From positions 197,236,716 to 197,300,715 of the forward strand of contig NC_057801.1 in NCBI RefSeq assembly GCF_018294505.1: a stretch of DNA of 64,000 nucleotides, read 5' to 3'. Source of the stretch: Triticum aestivum (lineage: Eukaryota > Streptophyta > Magnoliopsida > Poales > Poaceae). Made by a program: the position numbers and the translations under genes. Within the stretch, counting starts at the first letter, position 1. Each line of letters begins with the position of its first letter. Shown one piece after another: positions 33,794 to 45,319 of the stretch. The notes below the pieces were generated by a model. It worked only from the letters and a program-made list of their open reading frames with translations. It had not been told where the DNA came from and did not search any database.

Positions 33794-35639
33794 ACTCACC
33801 CCCACTATACAAGAATCTCGTCTCGAGATTCAAGCGTAGGGTAAGGTGAAGGGTAACGCAGACTAGTATAATCTTCACGATCCAGGGTGCACTTCAGTTG
33901 AACGTTGATTCAGTCACCATCATTGTCTTGAAGTCTTGCTCTGAGAAATCCTGTCAACATGACATGGAGGGAAAGAAGGAGACTCTAGAAGGACTGATCT
34001 TTCGGAGATCGAACCACTCAGGATTAACTCCCGGAATGACATAGCAACATATCTCGAGCTGAGAGACGAAGCACACCTCTAGAGGAATGGAGTGGAGCAG
34101 GTGACGAGGTTCACTAGGTAGACAACAATTCCACACTTAAGAGGGTGGTAAACGATTTTCCACGTAGCGAGGAGTTAAGTTGCCATGATACCACGACGAA
34201 ACATCCTGGAGGAGGGTGATTCGTAGATTATTACCTTAAGTGGCAAAAAGAATTACTTTTGATTCAAAGAACATTGAAACTCTTCATACCAGCCTAAGGC
34301 AATTCACAACGATCGTTTGGAGAGGGTCGGTAGAATGGCATACTCGGACTTGGATGATGTGGATTACCTTGTTGAAGACAACGCAATGGATGATTTTTGC
34401 TTATCACCGGAAATGGAAGAGACCCATGGTAGAATGGCACATTGGCGGTGCAAGCTGGGAACAAAATGCAAATGCTGGGAATGATTCTGGTAACTGGGGA
34501 AGAACCCAACACTAGAGAGTTAATTCACTGGTTGAAAAGGTCATAGCATTGCCGAGGAAACTGAGAGGAATCCCAGTTAGCGTTGATGATAACACGTAGC
34601 GCTTGTGCGTGCTCTCAAGAACTTGAGCATTTCCACATTCATCAAGGTTTTACCAATATCCGTGTCAAGGATCCTGGAAACACAACTTGCTACCACGATG
34701 AATGATGATGGATGATGCGGATGCAAAGGAAGATAATACCTTCTCAGATTTCACCTTAGCGAGGCCAAGGAAGCAAAATCTGGATGATTGACCGAGAGAC
34801 ATTTAGCACTCCGCTCCTAGTGTTCTCCTTGATGTGCTAGTGTATCCCATTCATTGAAATGGTTTGGTATCTAGAACATCAAGTAACAGGGCGGACTTCG
34901 GGAAGACAAAAATCCATAAGGAACAACTAGGGAGTAAATCCTACGAAATCCCTATGGGGAGGTGGCCAACTTCATCAATCAAGATATTATAATAACAGGT
35001 CTTCCGGCTGGGTGTGTTGGCCACGACATCCACTTTACCGGTTATCGCGCGACCAATATTATAATTCTTGGGAAATATTCCAACCATCATATCTGCCTGA
35101 GATTCAGATCTGGCTGGTGTCAGGATATTCCAGGCTCATCAAGTCCAGGAAGAAAAATGAAAGTTTGCAACACAAATCGACGAGATGACGTTGCGGGATT
35201 CTCGGAAGATGAACTACGATAGCAAGCTCCAAAACATGAGCTGGTTCTGCTACAAACATGTGAACACGTTGTCCCAGACAAGCATGCCCACATGGTAGTC
35301 TTACAATAAAACACTACCGAGTTCTGGTTGGGAACCATCAGCGAGGATATCGAAGTTCTTTCATAAGTCTGGATTAGCTCTTATGAAGATACTCCTTCTC
35401 CTTGAACAAATCAGTCAGTGGCTTGGTGTGCTAGGATACACATATGGAATGAAGGTTGCAAGTCTCCAGACCACAGAATACTTCGCACGTGTGCATGACT
35501 GAATTGCGATGATTCCAGAGGAAGCAACATTGACTTTCTCGAGTCCACGGCGGCAACTTGCATCAAATGCACATGAACTAGAGGAAGTCACTTCTTACAT
35601 CCGAACATATGCTTCATGAGCTAGCATGAACAAATGCTT

Positions 35640-36240
35640 TCAAAAGTTTCCAACACTAGCTTAATGTTCAGCAAAATTATGAAGAAGACAAGGATGTTGT
35701 CAATGGGCACAACAACAATTCATCTGGGTTTCCTTTTAAAAGGAATTCCATAGTTAAGTGAACAAGTGATAGCATTGGTCAGACCCAAAAGATATAATGG
35801 TGTATGCTCGAGGGATCAACCACGAGTAAGACAACATTACGAATATCGTTGGTTCTGGTCTGATTGGATGATAGCCCATACTCAATCAAAGGTTTGGGTA
35901 AGATAATAGATCCAACAATTGTTCACAAGGACCAATTGATGAAGATATCATCTTTCTTCAACACACACACACACAAAAAGATATCCCTTAACATGAACTA
36001 AGTCGGACAAGCTTTTATCTTCCAACTCTCCAAGTTGTTGTTTAGCTTATCCAACTAGCTCAGGGTATCCAACACGGATTCTTGGAGAAGGGGTGGTTTA
36101 CAGGAATAAACCAACTTGATCACGAACTCAACATAGCGGTCAGGTGACAACCTGGTAATACTTCTGAGAAGATATTCAGAAAATCACGAACAACCGGTAT
36201 GTTACTAAGCTCGAGAACAATCTTGCTTTTCAGGGCAAGG
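35640..36240 (-). pseudogene. Decayed pol remnant in element C
   Basis: Three blocks match intact element A on the same strand and in the same order: near 35655-35730 (A: 29215-29300, YLDDILIYS region), near 35815-35965 (A: 29395-29520, [13 protein letters not shown] region) and near 36135-36240 (A: 42170-42250, between protease and RT). Many indels break the frame. The catalytic Asp pair of the RT is not preserved. The match is by eye. It supports origin of C from an A-like element by decay, not from unrelated DNA. Confidence 0.55.
35959..35975. repeat. AC microsatellite
   Basis: About eight CA units in element C's interior. Confidence 0.9.
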
Positions 36241-37759
36241 CGATATGATCAATAGAGCAAGGATTTGAAATAATCCTAACTCATCGATCGAGCAGTGAAC
36301 CAGGAGAATGGACTAGGTAGCATGATCAACCTTAGAATGATGATTCAAAACCAACACGCTAAGAATGAAATTATTGTCCTTTAACTACCCAGCAACGAGG
36401 TTGCTAGGCGTATTGATTTCACACATCACGATTCACTTGTCGACATTCCGGTTATAACCACACGGAACCGAGGAATGAGTATTGATGGCGAGAAGTATCA
36501 CTACAGCAAAATTCATGAGAGTTGGTGCAGTTCTCATGACAATTCTGACATAAAGGGGGTAATACTCCAAGGTAGAACAGAACCAAAAGCTGGATTGGCA
36601 TTTGATCTGCGGCATACAACTTCTTTGACTCAATCCTGGATATGGAAGAGGTACTGGAGTTTGTTTCTCCTAGTCATTCTGCGATAGAATGGCTTGACGG
36701 ACCACAAGAGTAATAGGCATCGATAAACGAACGCACGCATACTCTTGACTATCAATTGATAGACGAGGGTCAGAATGCAACTAAAGAGAACAACTCAAAG
36801 GAACATATAATTTTCTGAGTTGTGGATGCATAGATTAGTATGTCGAACCAAGTTCAACATATTTCTTCCGGATAACCCATGCAGAAAGGTAGAACTGGCA
36901 GAGTCACGATTTATGAATGGAGAACTCCTCAAGAATAATCCTGTTGTGATATTTCAGTTCAACGAGGAACTTCTGCCATAAGTAGTTCATGGTATTTGGA
37001 AGAAGAAGATACCACGGACTTCAAGGACTATCGCAAAGGTTACTAATATCCTAAAGGCGCTAGCAATTACTATCAACATGAAGTAGGTAGAGTGAATCTC
37101 GGGTTCAAGAACCCAGGAACAGAATACCTATTACTAAGTAGCATCACGGGATGCTTTCGAGAATAAAAGCCAGAGTCATCACACTGGGGATCACAAAACA
37201 TTGCTAGATTACTAGGTGACTCCCTAAACACCTAGGGCCATAATAGTAACTCCAACATAATGTCAAGGCAATAGAATACCTTAACTCAACAATTAGTGTG
37301 ATTGAGCTGGCATAAAGGAACATCGAAACCAGAGGGAAAGGATTTTGCAAATGCATCAGACTATTTAGAAACCTGGAATGACTCGGACAGCATAACGGCT
37401 GTAAATGCTCAGAAAAGATTTGAGACATTAACAAAAATGGTGGCATAACCACTCAGAAGCACAATATCACGGTTTCGAGATCAACAATTAACATACGGAA
37501 GCAGTAAAAACTGAACAGAGGCTTAAGTCCAAAAATCTTATAAGTCTACGGATTAGTAACACGTGATCCTGATAGAAAGAAGAGATAGCCTAGTTCTTAA
37601 TCCCCGTAGGAAAGATAAGATGACTCAGATCAGAAGGCATAAGGTATAAGGAGTAAAAAGAGCCTTACGTTCCATCCCTCAATCAATTCCCTTATATAAC
37701 TAAAGAATTTCTAGACTCAACTTCGACCAGTTTGGCTTGGTAATCCTACAGGCAGTCAA

Positions 37760-37771
37760 GCTCTGATACCA
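37760..37771 (-). promoter_or_regulatory. Primer binding site of element C
   Basis: On the minus strand TGGTATCAGAGC lies four bases after the 5' LTR. Confidence 0.93.
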
Positions 37772-37775
37772 ACGC

Positions 37776-40700
37776 TGTCAGGACCCCGACTCAATGCCAC
37801 ATCGATCTAGCATGTAACACCTCATATCACTTTGCGGCCTCACGCACGGTATTCCCACGGGTGTCGCCTTACCTTAGCCCGGGACCGTTTGCGCCTTTTG
37901 GCACACGTATATGACAGTGTCGCTAGCATCCATATGATAAGGAGCCCGGGCTGACATGGCTAGTCATAAACCCAAAGTGGCACAGACTTACAGGGACAGG
38001 CATCCATGACCCAGCATCGAACGTGTCGGTCATCAGCGAGTGAATCCAGGCTGTAGCACTGGGCTAGCAGGACTCCGGTGAACCGGGCTGTAGCGGGCTA
38101 ACAGGACTCCGGTATTCATCGCGTGACATTTCCCCGAAGGGACAGACACAGGAACGAAGAAGGACACATGCCGGCCAGCCTAAGTGTTCCTGAGCAGTAG
38201 CAAGCTACCATGGCTCAGTGGAAACACTAGGAGACATTTCCCCGTAAGAGAGGCTACTAAAGATAAACAACTAGATGGTCAGATCCCACACATACCATGC
38301 ATTTCAATAACATACACACAATATGCTCGATATGTGCAAATACAACATGGCATCACAACATGACTCTACGACTCAAGTAATTTAATCAATAGGCTCCGAG
38401 GAGCGAGATATTACAAACATGGGTCTCATGACCCAACAATCAGAGCATACAAGTCAAAGCACAAGCGGAAGCTATCATGTCTGAGTACAGACATCTATAA
38501 ATGAAAAAGGCTGAGAAGCCTGACTATCTATCAGATCCTGCCGAGGGCACAAGATCGTAGCTGAGGTATCAAGCTAAACGTCGAAGTCCACGCGGAACTA
38601 CTAGCGAGACCGAAGTCTCTCTGCAAAAACATAAAATAGGCAAACGTGAGTACAAATGTACCCAGCAAGACTTACATCAGAGCTAACTACATATGCATCA
38701 TTATCAACAAAGGGATGGTGGGGTTTAACTGCAGCAAGCCAGCTTCGACTCGGTGGCTATCCTGAACTACGACTGCAAGCAACTCTTTTGAGGTGGCGCA
38801 CACGAGTCCACATATTCACCATATCAATACACCACTATGGATCCGCTCTCGTCTCCCTACGAGAACGCCATCCATAGCGCTCACGCTTATCTTGCGTATT
38901 ATAGAGTATCCACTTTCACTTGTCTATGAACTGATATAAGCAACCCAGAAGTCCTTTTCCGCGGACACGGCTATTCGAATAGATGATATTAACCCTGCAG
39001 GGGTGTACTTCTTCACACACGCTCTCACCACTTACCGCCGTTTACACGACATGTACTCGGCAACCTTCAAGCGGAAGCCCAACGTGGGTGTCGGCCACGG
39101 CCTACCTAAACACTCAAGTCTCTAGTCCAGGTTTATCACCTATTCGGGTTCCATCCATGAGGAGATCCGGCCGGAGTTTCGCTCACAGCCCCAAACGATG
39201 TGTACAGGGTTCCGTGACACCAAACGGGCGCCCGGTTTACCCGGCCACGTGCCTACCGCATCACAGCCCACCCCTACGGTCAGCGCTGCGCACGGCCTCC
39301 AGCATACTACAAACACCAGAAACTACTTGCAACTCCTGGACAGAGGACAAGGGTGATCAAGAAGCCGAGAGGGTCCATTGGTTTCGGGCCCAATGCGTGG
39401 TAGTAGCTGAATCATGGATCACAAACACAGAACTCAGTTCCTGAGGACGGCTGCAATGAGACAACCCACCATGTACTCCTACATGGCCTCTCACCGCTAC
39501 CTTTACCAAATCGTATTCACACACTTAGCTCACACACAGTAGGACAGGTTCACACGCCTCTGATTCATCCCCGATGAATCAGACCCGACTCAACTCTAAG
39601 CAGTAGCAGGCATGACAAACAAACATAAATGAGTAGGCACATCAGGGCTCAAACAACTCCTACTCATGCTAGTGGGTTTCATCTATTTACTGTGGAATGA
39701 CAGGTCATGCAGAGGATAAAGGGGTTCAGCTACCGCAGCAAGTAACAGATAAATTGGTGTTGTCCTAATGCATTAAAAGAGAGCAGGAGCGAGAGAGTAG
39801 GATTGTATCGGAATGAACAAGGGGGTTTTGCTTGCCTGGCACTTCTGAAGATAACATTGAGTCTTCATCAGTGTCAACGATCACATCATCGGTATCACGT
39901 CTATCGAGAGGGGACAAATACCGGCAACACAGAAAGGAACACAATCAATGCAATGCACAATATGATGCATGATCATGACATGGCAAAATGAATGTGTTTT
40001 GGGCTAATGCAACTAGCAACAGATTAAATGAAGTTGGTTTGAATACAAGATTCAAATTCAAACTCCATATGTGATTATTCAAATGCCATTTAATTGATTT
40101 GTGCTAAACAGCAGCTATAAGTTGTTCTAACATGCATGAAAATGGTACAGATGGATTCCTTGAATTTTTCAGATAATTTTTCATATATAAATTATTTAAT
40201 TTGGAGTTACGGTTGAATTTCTATGAATTTTAGAAGTTTTAGGCATTTTCTGAATTTAATAAATCATTTAAGAATTATTTAAATTCTAGAAACATTTATT
40301 ACGTCAGCAGTGCGTCACCGTGACGTCAGCAGGTCAACAGACGCTGCTGCTGGTCAACCCTGACGTGTGGGGGCCACACGTCAGTGACACAGGGTTGTTT
40401 TAACTCACTGACAGGTGGGACCGGTCAACGGCCACATCAGCTAGGTCAATTCCGACGCGTGGGTCCACTGTGGTTAACTTAAACTAAACAGGGGGTTAAC
40501 CGTGGTTAGTTAAGGGCGTGGGGCCCACAGTCAGTGGCTAAGGCCTGGGTTAGCGGGGGTAGTTAGGCCCTAATGACCGGCCACATCAGCTCTCGCCGGA
40601 GTGTAGCCGGCGACGACCACAGAGCACGGCGGGGAACGCCGGACTTGCGCTAGGGGCATCGGATCGACGCGCCAAGGGCACCAGGAGGTAGCCCGCGCCC

Positions 40701-41978
40701 GTGCGCATCTAGGGGGACCAACGGGAGGTGCGGGGGTGGCCGGGGTTCGCCGGAGTGGAGCCCGAGGCGGCGGCCGGAGTTCGGCCATGTGCGGGGTTGG
40801 GCTGCGGCGCGCTAGGAAAGAAACTGATGGTCCAGACGGCATCCGCGGGCCACCAGAAGTGCGCTGGTGCCACGGGTTCGAGCAGAGGGGCTCGGGTCAG
40901 GAGAGCTACGCGGCCATGGCGGACGGCGGTGCTCGGGAATGTGGCCGGGGTGCTACGGCACGGGAACGAGCAAAATGAAGGAGGGGAAACGGAGTGGAGC
41001 TCACAGGGGTTGCGACGGTGGCCTCAGGGAGCTCGGGGAGGCACCGGAGCCGACGAATTTGACGAAGATGGCCGGCGGTCCCGAGGTTGAAGAAGACATC
41101 AAGGGCGGTGTTGTGGCACGTCTGGGGCCTCGTGGCTCGTTGAGGAGGTAGAGGGAGGACCGGCGGAGCTCTGGGAGGCGTCGGGGAGCCGTGGGGTGGC
41201 CGGTAGCCACGGTGGCTCTCGTCGTTGGCGGCGGCTCCGTTCGGGGAGGGAAACAGAGGAGGGGGAGAGTGTTCGGGGAAGAGAGAGGGAGCAGCGAGGG
41301 AGGAAGAGGGGCGAGGGAACACGAGGCGTGAGGGGGAGGCTCGGGAACGCCTCGGTGGAAGCAGGAGGTGGCCGAGGCGGCATCGGCGCTCGCCACCGAG
41401 CTGCTTCAGTGCGAGGGGAGGAAGATGACAAGGGGGAGGAGGTGGGCTGGGCCGGCCAGGTGGGGGAGCTGGGCCGGCTCTGGTGGCTGCACGGTAAGGC
41501 CAGGTAGGCTTTCTGCTCCGTTTTATATAATTCTGTTCTGTTTTTCTTTTATTTAATTCTTTTTCCATTGTTTTGAATTAAAATAATAATTCAAACAATG
41601 CCAAAGCTCCTCTGAATATTTTATATTGCTAGATGGACTTTTCCAAAAGCTTATAAAATATTTCAGGGGGTATTTGAAATTATATTCTAATTATATGAAT
41701 ATAATTCCAATTCAAATAGCTAATGATTTAAATCCAAAGTCCCAAAAATAATTCCTTAAAAATGTTCAATATTTTGGTTGGGACCAGAACCCTTACCAAA
41801 AATTATCAAACATTTAAGAAGAGCATTTTGGAGCAATGAATGAGATTTCTAGGGTTTTTGCCCCTCTTTTATTTAAGTTTTTGAGGCTTCCAGAATTCCT
41901 CAGTTCAGGTTTCAAAATATAGACATGATGCACACATGAAGCTAGCCTAGAGCACTACCAGCAGCTAGGGATGTGACA
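37776..41978 (-). repeat. Element C, 5' LTR
   Basis: About 4203 bp, nearly identical to 29593-33793. Palindrome at 38971-38982. GC-rich block at about 40575-41500. Confidence 0.92.
38971..38982. promoter_or_regulatory. CTATTCGAATAG palindrome, copy 5
   Basis: Equivalent to 30788-30799 in the other LTR of element C. Confidence 0.6.
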
Positions 41979-42396
41979 CCGTACCATCCTTCCTCTTGAC
42001 GAAGAGGACGGGGCAAGCCCACGGAGATGAACTAGGTCGGATGAAACCCTTTTTCAAGGACTCATCGAGTTGTTTCTTAAGCTCGGCTAGTTCTAGTGGT
42101 GCCATCTTATAAGGTCTTCTAGCAATCGGGACGGTTCCTGGAATGAGGTCTATTACGAACTCCACATCCCTGTCAGGTGGAACACCTGGCAATTCCTCTG
42201 GGAAGACATCCGGAAAGTCATGGACTACCGGAACGTCCTCAAGGTCTGGCAAAGGGCTGGCGTTAAGAGAATATAACTGTCGCTTGGCTATTCGGGTCAA
42301 GACATTGACTATCTTCCCCGAGGGATGGGTGAGTTGAACAGTCCTAGAGAAGCAATCAACTTGGGCATGATGAGCTGACATCCAGTCCATACCCAA
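41979..42396 (-). CDS. Element A pol, upstream part (protease end and RT start)
   Basis: It starts in the frame of gag and reads MGMDWMSAHHAQVDC, the end of the protease region, then FPDVFPEELPGVPPDRD and KKGFIRPSSSPWACPVLF, the standard start of Gypsy RT. It runs into element C at 41978. The remainder is 26895-29592 and the frame is kept once element C is taken out. An in-frame TAG at 42412-42414 separates it from the gag-protease part. Confidence 0.85.
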
Positions 42397-42414
42397 GATG
42401 ATATTAATATCCTA

Positions 42415-43761
42415 AGATTTAAGGGCTATCAAAGATGCGAGAAAAACAAGTCTGTCGACTTGGATTTCGTTTCCATGGCTTACTCTAGAAGTTTGCCATT
42501 TTGATCCCGGAGTTTGAATTACCATAGAGGATGGCATGTCACAGAATGCGGTGTTATGCAGACGAGCATAGCTCTCGGATATAAATGAATGAGATGCTCC
42601 TGTATCGAAAAGAACAGATGCCGGGTGGCAATTAACAAGGAGCGTACCGAGAACGACGTTGGGATCCTCTTGAGCTTCTTCGGCAGAGATACAGTTGGCA
42701 TGGCCACGTGTAGCGGTGGCCGGCTTGGCGTGGAACACTTTTCCTGTCGGCTTGCCACGGCCAACAGCTTTAGCAGATTGGTTGGGGTTGGTCTGGGGAC
42801 ACTCGCGCATATAGTGGCCAGATTCCCCACACTTAAAGCAAGTCACAGAACTGGTACGTGGAGGAGCATTGTTGGTTGGACCACCATAGGGCTTGGCTGG
42901 TGCAGACTGTTGAACGGGGCGAGGCGCCTGGAAGGATGGCCTCGGTGTGAACCTGGGTGGCAGGGCAGTGTTGGGCACCCACACGCGGCGCTTCTGAGGA
43001 CCAGCACCGGATGAGGAACCCACGTCACGGCCATGCTTGCGTGTTGCGTCATAATCAGTTTGACCAGTCTCAGCACTGATGGCCTTGTTAACAAGCTTCT
43101 GAAAAGATGTGCACTCATGCAGACGGAGGTCGCGGCGAAGCTCAGGACTAAGTCCCTTACGGAACCTTGCTTGCTTCTTAGCATCAGTAGAAACTTCCTC
43201 AGTTGCATATCGTGCGAGGTTACCAAACTCCCAGCTGTAAGCATCCACAGAGAGTCGGCCTTGGGTGAAACTGCAAAATTCATCACGTTTACGGTCCATG
43301 AGACCCTCCGGAATGTGATGTTCACGGAAAGCCTCGCTGAATTCATCCCAAGTAGTGACATGGCCCGCTGGGCGCATAGCTCCATAATTCTCCCACCAGA
43401 GACTGGCGGGGCCTTCAAGATGATATGCAGCAAAGGTGACCTTGTCAGCCTCGGCTACTAGCGTGGAGCGCAGTTTGTGAGAAATACTGCGAAGCCAGTC
43501 ATCAGCGTCGAGAGGCTCGACGGAGTGGTGGAACGTGGGTGGATGTAACTTGATGAAATCACTGAGTGACACCACGTTAGTCCTCTGATGGTGTGCTGTG
43601 TTCTGTTCAATACGCTCCAACAAATGGTTGGTCTCCCGCTTATTTCTTTCGGCTTCCATCATAACCTCGGCTAGGGAAGGAGGATGCGGCAGATTTGCAT
43701 TCCTGACTTCACTGCCTTCGGCCTGCTCTTGAGGAGCAGGGTTATTGCGCGTGTTGACCAT
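42415..43761 (-). CDS. Element A gag and protease start
   Basis: I chose the ATG at 43761 (MVNTRNNPAPQEQ), four codons inside the longest frame, because MVNTR-like starts are common for gag in this clade. Gag core: PPTFHHSVEPLDADDWLRS, LEGPASLWWENYG and FSEAFREHHIPEGLMDRK. Zinc knuckle: CFKCGESGHYMREC (CX2CX4HX4C, intact). The protease active site follows with FDTGASHSFIS. The frame ends at TAG 42412-42414 (after LASLIALKS). One base change from CAG would explain it. This is the only stop I see in element A's polyprotein. Confidence 0.9.
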
Positions 43762-43773
43762 CCTAGGTAACAA

Positions 43774-44103
43774 GACAATGATTTAGTCAGAATGATAAGA
43801 TTCCGACATAGAATACAGAATGTAAGGAGTAACTCGGAATGCAAGATGATCATCCGTATGACATGGTAGATACAGAAACTGCTTCTTTATTCCATCGTCA
43901 TACACACCATACAAGGTTTAGTACAAGACCAAACAAGGTACTATTACGGTGAAAAGAGGATTACATCTCATCGGAGGCATCCCAAGCTCCTATACATTAT
44001 TTTTCTACACCTCCGGAAGGTGGTACAAACTAGGTCATATCCCACGAGTCACGCAGGACGATAGACGGCACAGCTAGTTCAAACTAGTGATACTACCACT
44101 AAC
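43774..44103 (-). other. Spacer between extra ORF and gag of element A
   Basis: 330 bp with no gene seen. It separates the extra ORF's stop from the gag start. Confidence 0.5.
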
Positions 44104-44877
44104 TCAGACCGATCCGTAGTAGTCCTCGTAGAAGTCACCTCCATAGCCTGGAAGCTCAACATGATCATCCGGGAACAGACGATCCCGCGGAGCTTGAGGA
44201 CCATAGGGGCTAGGATGAGGTCTTGGACCAACAGACGATGGCCTACGGGGACCGCGAGGTGGGGTGATGCCTCCTACATCACGCCAACCCATCACGTCTG
44301 GCAGAGCAGATCTCACAGGATAGAGATCGCGCATATCCGAATATCCAGCTTGCACCGCCGGTGCAAACCGAGTCAATGTGGCCCAATGGTCAGCACGGGT
44401 ATTGAAGAGCTCTAACCTCAAGGCCCGATTTTCACGGTCCTTATCCTCGAGCATCTCAGCAGTGGTGCGAGTCCGTGAATCCTCCTGAGTGGGGTCAGCA
44501 TAAATAGCCTGGAGATACCCTTGTGCTCCCGGAAGTGATCCTGGCATATATCGGGAATCAGAGTCCCGAAATAGACCAGACCTGACTCGCATGATGGTCA
44601 TCATAGAGTAGGCGGCGTCCTGCACAGCCATCTCAATAGTAACCCCGAGTCCATAGGAGCAGTGAAGGGGCTCGGTGGATCCAGGATAAGATGGAAATAT
44701 CCTGACAGTGCATAGATACTGGCTTTGATTAAAGTCTTGAAATTGCTCTTCGACCGTGTACTCGGGATACCAACGGTATCTAGCCTCAGTCATTGCCCTG
44801 ACCAACATGGCGGTATGGCCGGGTACATCTAGGCATCGAGTCAGGCGAACCACTTGATTGAGGTCGCGAGTGGCCAT
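44104..44877 (-). CDS. Element A extra ORF between primer site and gag, dsRBD-like pattern
   Basis: The longest frame starts at 44994, but I prefer the ATG at 44877 (MATRDLNQVVRLTRCLD), which gives about 257 residues. Function unknown. Residues about 24-95 follow the pattern of a double-stranded RNA-binding domain: a helix (AMLVRAMTEARYRWYPEY), three strands (QYLCTVRIFP onward) and a last helix (EMAVQDAAYSMMTIMR). A coiled helix follows (EMLEDKDRENRALRLELF). The tail is Pro/Arg-rich and ends acidic and aromatic (GGDFYEDYYGSV). Element 4 has a counterpart at 60225-60993 in the same place. The domain reading is inference from pattern only. Confidence 0.6.
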   Translation of the reverse strand: MATRDLNQVVRLTRCLDVPGHTAMLVRAMTEARYRWYPEYTVEEQFQDFNQSQYLCTVRIFPSYPGSTEPLHCSYGLGVTIEMAVQDAAYSMMTIMRVRSGLFRDSDSRYMPGSLPGAQGYLQAIYADPTQEDSRTRTTAEMLEDKDRENRALRLELFNTRADHWATLTRFAPAVQAGYSDMRDLYPVRSALPDVMGWRDVGGITPPRGPRRPSSVGPRPHPSPYGPQAPRDRLFPDDHVELPGYGGDFYEDYYGSV

Positions 44878-45303
44878 CTGAAAGCACAACCGTAATGCAA
44901 AGGCATCAGAATTTCTGGCAAAATTTTGACAGCATAACGGCTGTAAATGCTCAAGAAGGATTTTGAGACATTTGACAAAGGATTTCATACACACTCAACA
45001 TCATCATATCAAAGTTCTGAGTCCATCCTAACAACATAATGTGGTAGTAGAACTGAACTAGGCTTGTATCCATCAAACCTATAAGGTACTACTGATTAGT
45101 AACACGTGAACCTAATAGAGAGAATAGATCCTAATTCCTTAACCCCCAGTGGAAGAATAGACTGACTCAGATCAGAATGTCATAAGATAAAGGAGTAAAA
45201 AGAGCCTTACGTTCCAACCCACAAACAATTCCCCTACATATAACTAAAGAATTTCTAGACTCAACATTGACCAGTTTGGCTTGGAGAACCTACAGGCAGT
45301 CCG

Positions 45304-45315
45304 GCTCTGATACCA
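45304..45315 (-). promoter_or_regulatory. Primer binding site of element A
   Basis: TGGTATCAGAGC on the minus strand, four bases after the 5' LTR. The 45000-45300 stretch beyond it is leader sequence without a gene. Confidence 0.93.
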
Positions 45316-45319
45316 ACGC

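Larger units (their letters stand above)
33794..37775 (-). other. Element C interior, decayed
   Basis: 3982 bp bounded by a purine tract (33794-33807, minus strand gtgggggtgagt) and the primer site (37760-37771). No reading frame above about 90 codons looks genuine. Decayed pieces of a Gypsy protease-RT region can be matched by eye to element A in the same order (see 35640-36240). The 33808-35640 and 36240-37755 parts hold nothing I can identify. Confidence 0.7.
29593..41978 (-). mobile_element. Element C: non-autonomous relative of element A
   Basis: LTRs of about 4.2 kb (29593-33793 and 37776-41978). On the plus strand they start tgtcaggaccccgactcaatg and end agggatgtgaca. The target duplication CCGTA is perfect (29588-29592 and 41979-41983). 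The primer site is on the minus strand at 37760-37771 and the purine tract at 33794-33807. The interior (3982 bp) has no intact gene. The LTR ends and much of the LTR resemble those of element A, so A-type enzymes could have moved it. I count three differences in the first roughly 200 LTR bases. It sits in element A's RT at a lysine-aspartate-glycine motif, and A's frame resumes across it. Confidence 0.93.

Noticed and set aside
35959..35975. The CA repeat as a functional Z-DNA site
   Set aside because: It is too short and isolated, with no other support.
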